Below are positions 1-6,445 of a stretch of 12,177 nucleotides of DNA, in pieces (the stretch's first letter is position 1; every line of letters starts with the position of its first letter). Below the pieces are notes generated by a model that made no database searches, was not told the origin of the DNA, and saw only the letters and a list, made by a program, of their open reading frames with translations. The translations under genes and the position numbers were made by a program. This stretch comes from JBJELF01 sp051879015. Its GTDB lineage: Bacteria > Bacillota > Clostridia > Lachnospirales > Lachnospiraceae. The stretch is taken from the NCBI GenBank assembly GCA_051879015.1, contig JBJELF010000096.1, positions 1 to 12,177 of the forward strand, given 5' to 3'.

Positions 1-129
1 TTTTTTTTGTTATAGCTACGTCCACGTAAAAATAGTTATTTGCGCGACGCGTGGGGTGCAGCAGGTAGTTGGAAAATAGATACCCATCTACTAGATATTA
101 CATAAAGCGCATAAGGAGGACTAATTATT

Positions 130-861
130 ATGGTAACTATGAAAGACATTATCTCCAGTCCGCTGCTATTAATTTTGGTAGTGGGCGGCTTGCTCTATAT
201 TGCAGGCTTCTCTCTCGTGTATCTGAAAAAAGCTTACAAGCATTGCCTTGACCTAGGTATGACAAAGGAGGAATTGAGTAATGTAATCAAATCCAGCTTA
301 ATCTTTTCCATTGTTCCAAGTCTTTCCATTGTGGTCGGACTCTTTGTTCTGATTGCGGTTTTGGGGACTGTGTGGGCTTGGTGGAGACTTTCTGTTATAG
401 GCTCTCTCTCTTATGAGACAATGATTTCCAGTTCCATTGCACAGATTTTGGGTTATGCATCTTCTGCGGATATGATAGAAGCTGCTTCTGGCAGTCAATT
501 TGGTGTTATCATGATTTTGATGAGTGTTGGTATGTTGAGTGGTTTTTTCGTTTTGCTTCCTTTTGGAAAGAAACTTTGTAAGAGTGTGGATCGTTCCGAA
601 TCTGCCTCTAAGGGTGGCAGCACATGGAAGAACGTACTTTCCGGCGTATTTATGTTGGTTATGTTTTCGGTGTACATTCCAATTTTACTGTTTACCGACA
701 ATGTACAGGCAGCAGTCATGATTACTGGTTTAATTATCGCGATTGGTGTCGGTGTATTGGCAAAGAAACCAAAACTTGCTTGGTTAAATAATTTCGTGAT
801 GGCATTTTCCATGTTGGGCGGTCTGATTTCCTCCCTGCTTTGGGTTTCTATTTTGGGTTAA
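130..861 (+). CDS. DUF5058 family integral membrane protein
   Basis: A 243-residue polytopic membrane protein that I recognise as DUF5058-like; its function is unknown. Hydrophobic stretches lie at about residues 11-31, 55-85 (probably two helices, with a WAWW cluster near 82-85), 124-146, 168-189, 194-211 and 217-241, so about six to seven helices. A hydrophilic loop with many Ser/Lys/Gly residues (148-167) separates two halves. There is no signal peptide distinct from the first helix and no catalytic motif. The ATG at 130 is chosen because AGGAGGA at 114-120 sits about ten bases upstream; the in-frame ATG at 139 is too far from it. The stop codon runs into the RBS of the next membrane gene 17 bases on, so the two are very probably co-translated and may form one complex, perhaps a small-molecule transporter (inference only). 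Confidence 0.8.
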   Translation: MVTMKDIISSPLLLILVVGGLLYIAGFSLVYLKKAYKHCLDLGMTKEELSNVIKSSLIFSIVPSLSIVVGLFVLIAVLGTVWAWWRLSVIGSLSYETMISSSIAQILGYASSADMIEAASGSQFGVIMILMSVGMLSGFFVLLPFGKKLCKSVDRSESASKGGSTWKNVLSGVFMLVMFSVYIPILLFTDNVQAAVMITGLIIAIGVGVLAKKPKLAWLNNFVMAFSMLGGLISSLLWVSILG

Positions 862-878
862 GGAAGGAGTACATAATT

Positions 879-1649
879 ATGGCAAACGAAAAAACTACAT
901 CAAAAAATACATCCGTGGATTCGTTCCAGAGCTGGTGTCATCGTTGGGGTCGTGTGGGCACCCTCATTGCATTGATTTACATGATTGTTCTTCCTTTTGT
1001 TGTGTTGGGATATTATGGATGTATTCCTTCTCTGGGTGATGTATTCAATGTAAGTACATTTAGTATTTTGTTAATCTACATTCCAGTTGGATTGTCCGAG
1101 GCATTGAGCTACACACCAATTCTTGGCTGCTCTGCTTATCTTGCGTTCATTACTGGAAATATCATGAACTTAAAACTTCCAGTGGCAGCAAATGCCATGA
1201 ATTTAACTAAGAAACAGCCAAATACTCCAGAAGGTGAGGCTGTGGCTTCCGTAGCGGTTGCAGTATCCTCTTTAATGACCGTAGCAATTTTGGTGTTGGC
1301 TGCAATCTTTGCATCTGTTATCAGCCCAGTGTTTGAGTTGCCAGCAGTAAAGACTGCTTCTGGATATTTGCTTCCAGCTTTGTTTGGTTCAATGGCATTG
1401 GGACTTTTTGCTAGTTCGTCCAGTGGAGATAAGGTAGTAAAAGGTGGTGTCAAAGGTGTATTGCCAGTATTGATTATTATGAGTGCGATTTCTTTGGCAG
1501 CACGTATCGCTGGATTCGGTTCTGTATTGGGTGGTTTCGTAGGTATTTTTATTATCGTCATGTTGCCGATTGGCATTATCACTTCTAGAATCCTTTGGAA
1601 GAAAGATATTATTCAGGTAGTGGATAAGAACACTGATAAGAGGGAATAG
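879..1649 (+). CDS. Uncharacterised integral membrane protein, partner of the DUF5058 protein
   Basis: A 256-residue membrane protein without a function I can name. A hydrophilic N-terminus (1-24) is followed by hydrophobic segments at about 25-47, 60-79, 84-95, 120-148, 161-180, 193-212 and 215-238, and a charged C-terminal tail ending KNTDKRE. The most family-like stretch is TPILGCSAYLAFITGN (residues 79-94) continuing to NLKLP, where Gly, Pro and Asn inside membrane segments suggest a substrate path or re-entrant loop (inference). The frame stays open 13 codons further upstream into the DUF5058 gene, but ATG 879 is preferred because AAGGAAGGAG at 860-869 lies at proper spacing. The 17-base gap to the upstream gene, with the RBS touching its stop codon, indicates translational coupling. 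A soluble ATPase or binding protein is absent nearby, so a classical ABC system is unlikely. Confidence 0.75.
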   Translation: MANEKTTSKNTSVDSFQSWCHRWGRVGTLIALIYMIVLPFVVLGYYGCIPSLGDVFNVSTFSILLIYIPVGLSEALSYTPILGCSAYLAFITGNIMNLKLPVAANAMNLTKKQPNTPEGEAVASVAVAVSSLMTVAILVLAAIFASVISPVFELPAVKTASGYLLPALFGSMALGLFASSSSGDKVVKGGVKGVLPVLIIMSAISLAARIAGFGSVLGGFVGIFIIVMLPIGIITSRILWKKDIIQVVDKNTDKRE

Positions 1650-1697
1650 ATTTAAAAGATGCGATTCAACATTTAGATTTTTAGGTGAAGCTATTTT

Positions 1698-1715
1698 GCT
1701 GTGAGTTTTCACAGT
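1698..1715 (+). terminator. Weak hairpin after the membrane-protein pair
   Basis: CTGTGA (1699-1704) and TCACAG (1709-1714) form a perfect 6-bp stem with a GTTT loop; a G-T wobble adds a seventh pair. It lies about 50 bases after the second membrane gene and is followed only by CATTTG, not a T-run. It is therefore a poor intrinsic terminator, but it is the only candidate before the pgcA promoter. Confidence 0.25.
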
Positions 1716-1850
1716 CATTTGTGCTATCGATGAAGGTGGTGGAATGGAGTATTAAGGTTGTCAAATTGAATAAGGCTCAAGAACGCTCAAAAAGAATCGA
1801 AAAAACAGAAAAAACAGTTCAAATTTGCCATAAAGAATAAAAAAATCGGT

Positions 1851-1878
1851 TTGCTTTTTGTAAGTTTTCATGTATAAT
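1851..1878 (+). promoter_or_regulatory. Sigma-A-like promoter for pgcA
   Basis: TTGCTT (1851-1856) and a consensus TATAAT (1873-1878) are separated by 16 bases. This predicts transcription from about 1885 and a leader of roughly 45 bases before ATG 1929. The RBS AGGAGGA lies at 1914-1920. The leader contains a small GGTG...CACC dyad (1888-1901), probably without a role. Confidence 0.6.
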
Positions 1879-1928
1879 GTAATTAGGGTGTGACATCACC
1901 ACAGAGATTATATAGGAGGAATTTTCCA

Positions 1929-3659
1929 ATGGACTACAAAAAAGTTTATGAAGAATGGTTGACAAATCCATATTTTGATGATGCGACAAAAGCAGAGCTT
2001 GAGGCAATCAAGGATAATGAAAATGAAATTAAAGAGCGTTTTTACGCAGAGCTGGAGTTTGGTACCGCTGGTTTAAGAGGTGTCATTGGTGCAGGTTTGA
2101 ATCGTATGAATACTTACACCGTTAGAAAAGCAACACAGGGATTGGCAAATTATATCTTAAAAGTAGGCGGACAAGAGAGAGGCGTAGCAATCGCTTACGA
2201 TTCCAGAAGAATGTCTCCAGAGTTTTCAGATGAGGCAGCTCGCTGTTTGGCAGCAAATGGCATCAAGGCATATCGTTTTGAGTCCCTTCGTCCAACTCCA
2301 GAGTTGTCCTATGCGGTTAGAAAATTAGGCTGTATTGCAGGTATCAATATCACCGCATCCCATAATCCACCAGAGTACAATGGTTATAAGGTATATTGGG
2401 AGGATGGTGCACAGATTACCCCACCTCATGACAAGGGAATTATGGCAGAGGTTAAGGCAATCACTGACTTGACTACCACCAAGACGATGAGCAAGGAGGC
2501 AGCAGAGGCAGCTGGCTTGTATCAGACCATCGGTGCTGAGATTGATGATGCTTATATTGCAGAGTTGAAGAAGCAGGTAAAGAATCCCGATATTATCCGT
2601 AAGGTTCAGAAGGATATCAAGATTGTTTATACCCCACTTCATGGTACTGGAAATATCCCAGCAAGACGTGTTCTTCGCGAATTGGGATTTGAGAATGTAT
2701 ATGTTGTGCCAGAGCAGGAGCTTCCAGATGGCGAATTCCCAACCGTAAGTTATCCAAATCCAGAGGCAGCAGAGGCCTTTGCACTTGGTTTGAAGCTTGC
2801 TAAGGAAATTGATGCAGATTTAGTACTTGCTACTGACCCAGATGCAGACCGTTTGGGCGTGTATGTAAAGGATACAAAGTCTGGTGAGTATATTACTCTG
2901 ACAGGAAATATGTCCGGTTGTCTGTTGGCTGAGTACACAATCAGCCAGATCAAGGAGAAGAACGGCGGCGTACTTCCAGAAGACGGTGCTTTGATTAAGA
3001 CTATCGTTACCACTAATCTGGCAGATGCCATCGCAAAATACTATGGTATCAATTTGATTGAGTGCTTAACTGGTTTCAAGTATATTGGTCAGCAGATTCT
3101 GAAGTTTGAGACTACAGGAAAGGGAACTTATCTGTTTGGCTTCGAGGAGTCCTACGGCTGCTTGATTGGTACTCATGCAAGAGACAAAGATGCTATTGTG
3201 GCAGTTATGGCATTGGCTGAGTGTGCAGCATACTACAAAGCTAAGAATATGACTCTGTGGGATGCAATGCTTGAGATGTATGAGAGATATGGCTATTACA
3301 AGGATGCAGTTATTTCTCTGTCCTTCAAGGGTCTGGAAGGTCTGGACAAGATGCAGCAGATTATGAATGATTTGAGAAATAATACCCCAGAAGCAGTTGG
3401 TCCATATAAGGTATTGTCCGCAAGAGATTACAAGTTAGATACCATCAAGAACATGGCTACTGGCGAAATTACCCCAACTGGACTTCCATCCTCCAATGTA
3501 CTGTACTATGATTTGAGCGATGATGCATGGTTGTGTGTACGTCCATCTGGTACAGAGCCAAAGATTAAGTTATACTACGGCATCAAGGGAACTTCTCTTG
3601 AGGATGCAGAGCAGAAGAGTGCAGAGCTTGGCGAAATCGTTAAGAAGATGATTGGCTAA
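1929..3659 (+). CDS. pgcA: Alpha-phosphoglucomutase / phospho-sugar mutase
   Basis: Alpha-D-phosphohexomutase family enzyme, 576 residues, close in length to the PgcA type of Firmicutes. It interconverts glucose-1-phosphate and glucose-6-phosphate through a phosphoserine intermediate, feeding UDP-glucose, glycogen and envelope polysaccharide synthesis in the cytoplasm. All four signature elements are visible. The catalytic loop is TASHNPPEYNGYK with the phosphoserine at Ser144. The magnesium loop is DPDADR (Asp303, Asp305, Asp307). The sugar-binding loop is GFEESYG (404-410). The phosphate-binding loop is RPSGTEPK (538-545). ATG 1929 is chosen over an in-frame start at 1890 because AGGAGGA sits just upstream and the upstream extension lies across the leader. 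The gene stands alone between its own promoter and a strong terminator. Phosphomannomutase activity cannot be excluded from sequence. Confidence 0.95.
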   Translation: MDYKKVYEEWLTNPYFDDATKAELEAIKDNENEIKERFYAELEFGTAGLRGVIGAGLNRMNTYTVRKATQGLANYILKVGGQERGVAIAYDSRRMSPEFSDEAARCLAANGIKAYRFESLRPTPELSYAVRKLGCIAGINITASHNPPEYNGYKVYWEDGAQITPPHDKGIMAEVKAITDLTTTKTMSKEAAEAAGLYQTIGAEIDDAYIAELKKQVKNPDIIRKVQKDIKIVYTPLHGTGNIPARRVLRELGFENVYVVPEQELPDGEFPTVSYPNPEAAEAFALGLKLAKEIDADLVLATDPDADRLGVYVKDTKSGEYITLTGNMSGCLLAEYTISQIKEKNGGVLPEDGALIKTIVTTNLADAIAKYYGINLIECLTGFKYIGQQILKFETTGKGTYLFGFEESYGCLIGTHARDKDAIVAVMALAECAAYYKAKNMTLWDAMLEMYERYGYYKDAVISLSFKGLEGLDKMQQIMNDLRNNTPEAVGPYKVLSARDYKLDTIKNMATGEITPTGLPSSNVLYYDLSDDAWLCVRPSGTEPKIKLYYGIKGTSLEDAEQKSAELGEIVKKMIG

Positions 3660-3729
3660 TGGTTCTTAATAGGATGATGTCTTGTTAAGTTAGTAGATTA
3701 AAAATCCCCATAGTTGGGATGATAGTTGT

Positions 3730-3779
3730 AAAATGAAAGAAGCATATCTCTAGGGGTATGCTTCTTTCATTTTGCTTTT
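3730..3779 (+). terminator. Strong intrinsic terminator after pgcA
   Basis: The arms 3730-3746 and 3757-3773 are perfectly complementary over 17 bp (AAAATGAAAGAAGCATA at left). The stem can extend inwards through T-G, C-G and T-G pairs to a CTAG loop. It is followed by GCTTTTA. The A-rich left arm makes it potentially bidirectional. A smaller hairpin, ATCCC/GGGAT, lies just upstream at 3704-3720. Confidence 0.9.
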
Positions 3780-3796
3780 AGTATCATACAAGTTAG

Positions 3797-3824
3797 TTGC
3801 ATAAAATATTTTTTGTGATACAAT
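3797..3824 (+). promoter_or_regulatory. Sigma-A-like promoter for pepC
   Basis: TTGCAT (3797-3802) and TACAAT (3819-3824) are 16 bases apart, with a T-rich spacer. The predicted start is near 3831, giving a leader of about 47 bases to ATG 3878. It lies immediately after the pgcA terminator, so the pepC transcript is probably independent. Confidence 0.6.
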
Positions 3825-3877
3825 AGAAACAGTGCTCTTTGGGGCATAAATGTAGATATATCGGAGGAAAATTTGAT

Positions 3878-5221
3878 ATGAGTCAATCAATCACAAAAGA
3901 AAGCTACGCTCAGTTTGAGCAGAGCTTTGATGGCAATGTATTAAATAAAGTGGCTATGAATGCTGTCACGAATGTCGGTCTGGTAAAAGCTGCTACAAAT
4001 AACGAGGCATTTCGCAATAATCGCCATACTTTTTCGATTCGTTTGGAGCAAGGCGATATCACAAACCAGAAACAGTCCGGTCGATGCTGGATGTTTGCTG
4101 CGCTGAATACCATGCGTTTTGAGGTGATGCAAAAATTAAATTTAAAAACCTTTGAGTTATCTCAAAGTTATCCATTATTTTTTGATAAAATGGAGAAATC
4201 CAATTATTTTTTAGAAAATATTTTGAATTCCTTGGACGAGCCTACCGATGGTCGTTTGATGAGTTGGCTTTTGACAGCACCGATTGGCGATGGAGGTCAG
4301 TGGGATATGTTTGTGGGTTTGGTCAAGAAATATGGTGTAGTTCCAAAGGAAGCTATGCCAGAGAGTGTGTCATCTTCTGCTACTAGAGAGATGGATCGCT
4401 ATGTGACCTTAAAGCTGCGTGAGGATGCCTGTATTTTGCGTAAGGCTTATGCAGAGGGGGCTTCGATGGAGGAATTGCAGCAGAAAAAGCAGGAAATGAT
4501 GGAAGAAATTTATCGCATAGTGTGTATCTGCCTTGGCAAGCCACCAAAACAGTTTACTTTTGAAGTGTATGATAAGGATAAAAATTTCATTCGTGATGAG
4601 AATATTACCCCAATCGAATTTTATCATAAATATGTTGGACTGAATTTGGATGATTATGTCAGCTTAATCAATGCTCCAACGAAGGATAAGCCATACAATC
4701 GCTCTTATACGGTTAAGTTCTTGGGGTCTGTGATTGAGGAAAATCCAATTCGATATTTAAATGTCACCAGTGAGGAATTAAAGCGTGCAGCTATTGCTCA
4801 GATGCAGGATGGCAAGCCGGTATGGTTTGGATGTGATGTGGGACAATTTTCTATCCGAGATAATGGTATGATGGATTTGGATTCGATTCAGTTAGATAAG
4901 CTTTTGAGCACTAAGTTTGGCATGACTAAGGCAGAACGTCTCGATTATGGCGATAGTATGATGACTCATGCGATGACCTTCCAGGGTGTCAACTTAGATG
5001 AAAACGGCAGGCCAAATCGCTGGTGTGTTGAGAATAGCTGGGGTAAGGATCCAGGAAAAGATGGCTATTATGTCATGACTGATGAATGGTTTGATGAATT
5101 TACATATCAAGTTGTAGTTAATAAAAAATATCTGACTCAAGAGCAGATTGCTGCCTATGAGTCTGAACCGATTGTATTGCAGCCATGGGATCCAATGGGT
5201 TCATTGGCGACACTGTTATAG
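3878..5221 (+). CDS. pepC: Aminopeptidase C (C1B cysteine peptidase, bleomycin hydrolase family)
   Basis: A cytoplasmic cysteine aminopeptidase of 447 residues, the usual PepC/bleomycin hydrolase length. It removes N-terminal residues from peptides and in known family members forms a hexamer with the active sites facing an inner cavity. The papain-like catalytic set is intact. TNQKQSGRCW supplies the oxyanion Gln64 and nucleophile Cys70, THAM supplies His364, and ENSWG supplies Asn386. No signal peptide is present, which fits an intracellular role. ATG 3878 follows GGAGGAAAATTTGAT; a 13-codon upstream in-frame extension to 3839 has no RBS of its own. A metallophosphoesterase gene starts 55 bases after the stop and the pair ends at one terminator, so they probably form a two-gene operon. 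Confidence 0.95.
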   Translation: MSQSITKESYAQFEQSFDGNVLNKVAMNAVTNVGLVKAATNNEAFRNNRHTFSIRLEQGDITNQKQSGRCWMFAALNTMRFEVMQKLNLKTFELSQSYPLFFDKMEKSNYFLENILNSLDEPTDGRLMSWLLTAPIGDGGQWDMFVGLVKKYGVVPKEAMPESVSSSATREMDRYVTLKLREDACILRKAYAEGASMEELQQKKQEMMEEIYRIVCICLGKPPKQFTFEVYDKDKNFIRDENITPIEFYHKYVGLNLDDYVSLINAPTKDKPYNRSYTVKFLGSVIEENPIRYLNVTSEELKRAAIAQMQDGKPVWFGCDVGQFSIRDNGMMDLDSIQLDKLLSTKFGMTKAERLDYGDSMMTHAMTFQGVNLDENGRPNRWCVENSWGKDPGKDGYYVMTDEWFDEFTYQVVVNKKYLTQEQIAAYESEPIVLQPWDPMGSLATLL

Positions 5222-5276
5222 TAAAACAATCTGCTCCGCTTGCTGGGCAGCACTATATACGAAAGGAAAGTTGGGC

Positions 5277-5954
5277 ATGATTTATATCACAGGAGATACG
5301 CATGGAAAAATAGATATTCACAAACTGAATACCAAAAATTTTCCAATTCAAAAGAGTTTGACAAGAGATGATTATGTGATTATTTGTGGCGATTTTGGTA
5401 TGGTGTGGTGCAATGATGCAGAAGATTTGTATTGGCAGAAATGGCTGGAACAGAGAAATTTCACCACCCTGTGGATTGACGGCAATCATGAAAACTTTGA
5501 TTTGTTGGCAACGTATCCAGTGGAAGAGTGGCATGGTGGTTTGGTGCAGCGCATCACACCCAATGTAATCCATTTGTTGCGTGGTCAAGTCTATGAAATT
5601 GAGGGAAAGACCTTTTTTACTATGGGTGGTGCTGCATCTTCCGACCGTGCATACCGCAAAGAAGGAAAATCATGGTGGCCTCAGGAAATGCCAAGTTTGG
5701 AGGAATATCAGCAAGCAGAACAAAAACTAGCGGAAGTGGACTATCAGGTGGATTATGTACTTACACATACACCGCCAAGCAATTTATTATATTCATTGGG
5801 ATTTGGCGGTTGCTATGACGAGCTGACCAATTGGCTGTATCATGAAGTAGAAAAAAAGGTCACTTTTAGACATTGGTATTTTGGACATATGCATGATGAT
5901 CGGGAATTGGATGAAAAGCATACCTTGCTTTATAATCAGATTGTGACATTGTAG
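5277..5954 (+). CDS. Metallophosphoesterase (calcineurin-like)
   Basis: A 225-residue calcineurin-like phosphoesterase with a complete dinuclear metal site: GDTHG (Asp7, His9), GDFG (Asp39), GNHEN (Asn70, His71), THTPP (His164) and GHMHDD (His204, His206). No signal peptide or membrane helix is present, so it should be cytoplasmic. The substrate cannot be read from sequence; small family members act on phosphodiesters, nucleotides or phosphoproteins. The start is ATG 5277, with AAAGGAAAG at 5262-5270. The frame is open further upstream into the end of pepC, but that extension has no family similarity and overlaps pepC. Tryptophans are frequent (at least ten), typical of this Clostridia subgroup as far as I can tell. 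Co-transcription with pepC is likely, though the functional link is unclear. Confidence 0.88.
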   Translation: MIYITGDTHGKIDIHKLNTKNFPIQKSLTRDDYVIICGDFGMVWCNDAEDLYWQKWLEQRNFTTLWIDGNHENFDLLATYPVEEWHGGLVQRITPNVIHLLRGQVYEIEGKTFFTMGGAASSDRAYRKEGKSWWPQEMPSLEEYQQAEQKLAEVDYQVDYVLTHTPPSNLLYSLGFGGCYDELTNWLYHEVEKKVTFRHWYFGHMHDDRELDEKHTLLYNQIVTL

Positions 5955-5996
5955 AGAGTTGTTTGGTTAGTTATTTTATCATGCGGATAGCGTGCA

Positions 5997-6027
5997 GAAA
6001 AGCTGCCTTGGAGAAAGGCAGCTTTTC
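5997..6027 (+). terminator. Intrinsic terminator after the pepC-phosphoesterase pair
   Basis: GAAAAGCTGCCTT (5997-6009) and AAGGCAGCTTTTC (6015-6027) form a perfect 13-bp stem with a GGAGA loop. The right arm ends in TTTTCGTTT. It lies 42 bases after the phosphoesterase stop codon. Confidence 0.85.
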
Positions 6028-6061
6028 GTTTGAGGAAAAAAGTATTTGTAAAAAGGGGGGA

Positions 6062-6085
6062 ATCTGGTGACGCAAGTCACCAGAT
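6062..6085 (+). other. Perfect 10-bp hairpin with GCAA tetraloop, function unknown
   Basis: ATCTGGTGAC and GTCACCAGAT pair perfectly around a GCAA loop of the GNRA type. It is preceded by a G-run (6055-6060) and is not followed by a T-run, so it is not a standard terminator. It belongs to the 491-base gene-free stretch 5955-6445, which in order holds the terminator 5997-6027, this hairpin, two abutting inverted repeats (6106-6150), an AT-rich segment (6151-6290), and the mreB promoter and leader (6291-6445). It may be part of an unrecognised RNA or simply a DNA-level dyad. Confidence 0.6.
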
Positions 6086-6105
6086 ATGAGTATGAAAAAG
6101 CTTTT

Positions 6106-6158
6106 GTTCAAGTGATGGGAGTCTGCTTGAACTGTATCATCTCTGATACATCTATAAT
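6106..6158 (+). promoter_or_regulatory. Abutting inverted repeats with a possible long-spacer promoter
   Basis: GTTCAAG (6106-6112) pairs with CTTGAAC (6126-6132). Directly after it TGTATCA (6133-6139) pairs with TGATACA (6144-6150) around TCTC. A consensus TATAAT follows at 6153-6158. TTGAAC (6127-6132) would be a -35 box at a 20-base spacing, with the second dyad filling the spacer. That geometry is typical of promoters activated by MerR-family regulators. No regulator gene is in the window. It could serve as a second, distal promoter for mreB. Confidence 0.35.
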
Positions 6159-6290
6159 ATATCCAAAAAATATGTTTTAATTATGGAATAAGATTGAAAA
6201 AAATGTGAAATCGGTTCAATAATGGTATGGAAATGAAATGGAAAATGCCAAGAAGTGTGAAAATTCTATATAAAAAATTTTTTTTATGTA

Positions 6291-6319
6291 TTGAAAAGTT
6301 TTTTATAATCAGTTACAAT
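6291..6319 (+). promoter_or_regulatory. Sigma-A-like promoter for mreB
   Basis: TTGAAA (6291-6296) and TACAAT (6314-6319) at the ideal 17-base spacing. The predicted start is near 6326, giving an unusually long leader of about 120 bases before ATG 6446. A TATAAT also occurs at 6304-6309 but lacks a good -35 partner. Confidence 0.65.
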
Positions 6320-6375
6320 AGAACAGGTATGTATTTTTACAACTAGTTACTTTACAAGAAGATATGTATTTTTAT
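6311..6375 (+). repeat. Imperfect tandem repeat in the mreB leader
   Basis: Two copies of a roughly 34-base unit: AGTTAC at 6311 and 6345, each followed 18-19 bases later by ATGTATTTTTA (6329-6339 and 6364-6374). A degenerate third trace, AAGAAGATA, is seen at 6356-6364 and 6386-6394. The first copy overlaps the mreB -10 box and predicted start site. The same 11-mer occurs again at 10644-10654 before the aspartate kinase gene. Confidence 0.6.
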
Positions 6376-6445
6376 CATTAAACAAAAGAAGATAGTAATG
6401 ATCATACATTTTGGATATAATAATATTATACGAAAGGAGTATATT

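Noticed and set aside
840..878. Upstream in-frame extensions of the second membrane gene, pgcA (1890), pepC (3839), mreB (6398) and the phosphoesterase (5148)
   Set aside because: Each extension lacks a good RBS, crosses a leader or neighbouring gene, and does not match family N-termini, whereas the chosen starts have strong RBSs.
1136..1582. Long minus-strand open frame inside the second membrane gene, and similar antisense frames elsewhere (for example 495-812, 2325-2642, 7739-8206)
   Set aside because: They lie wholly inside well-supported + strand genes, have no RBS or recognisable domains, and reflect the codon use of the real genes.
1799..1817. Two tandem copies of GAAAAAACA in the gap before pgcA
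   Set aside because: Low-complexity A-rich sequence; two copies of nine bases are not notable and no function is suggested.
1885..1901. AGGGTG plus dyad before pgcA, resembling part of a T-box antiterminator
   Set aside because: The leader is only about 45 bases, there is no specifier stem or terminator, and pgcA is not an amino acid gene.
6062..6085. GACGCAAG in the hairpin recalls the conserved part of the c-di-GMP-I riboswitch
   Set aside because: The second stem, receptor and flanking conserved bases of that riboswitch are missing; the bases are fully explained by a simple GNRA hairpin.
6086..6115. Nine-codon ORF beginning MSMKK as a leader peptide
   Set aside because: It has no properly spaced RBS, lies between hairpins far from mreB, and such short frames are common by chance.
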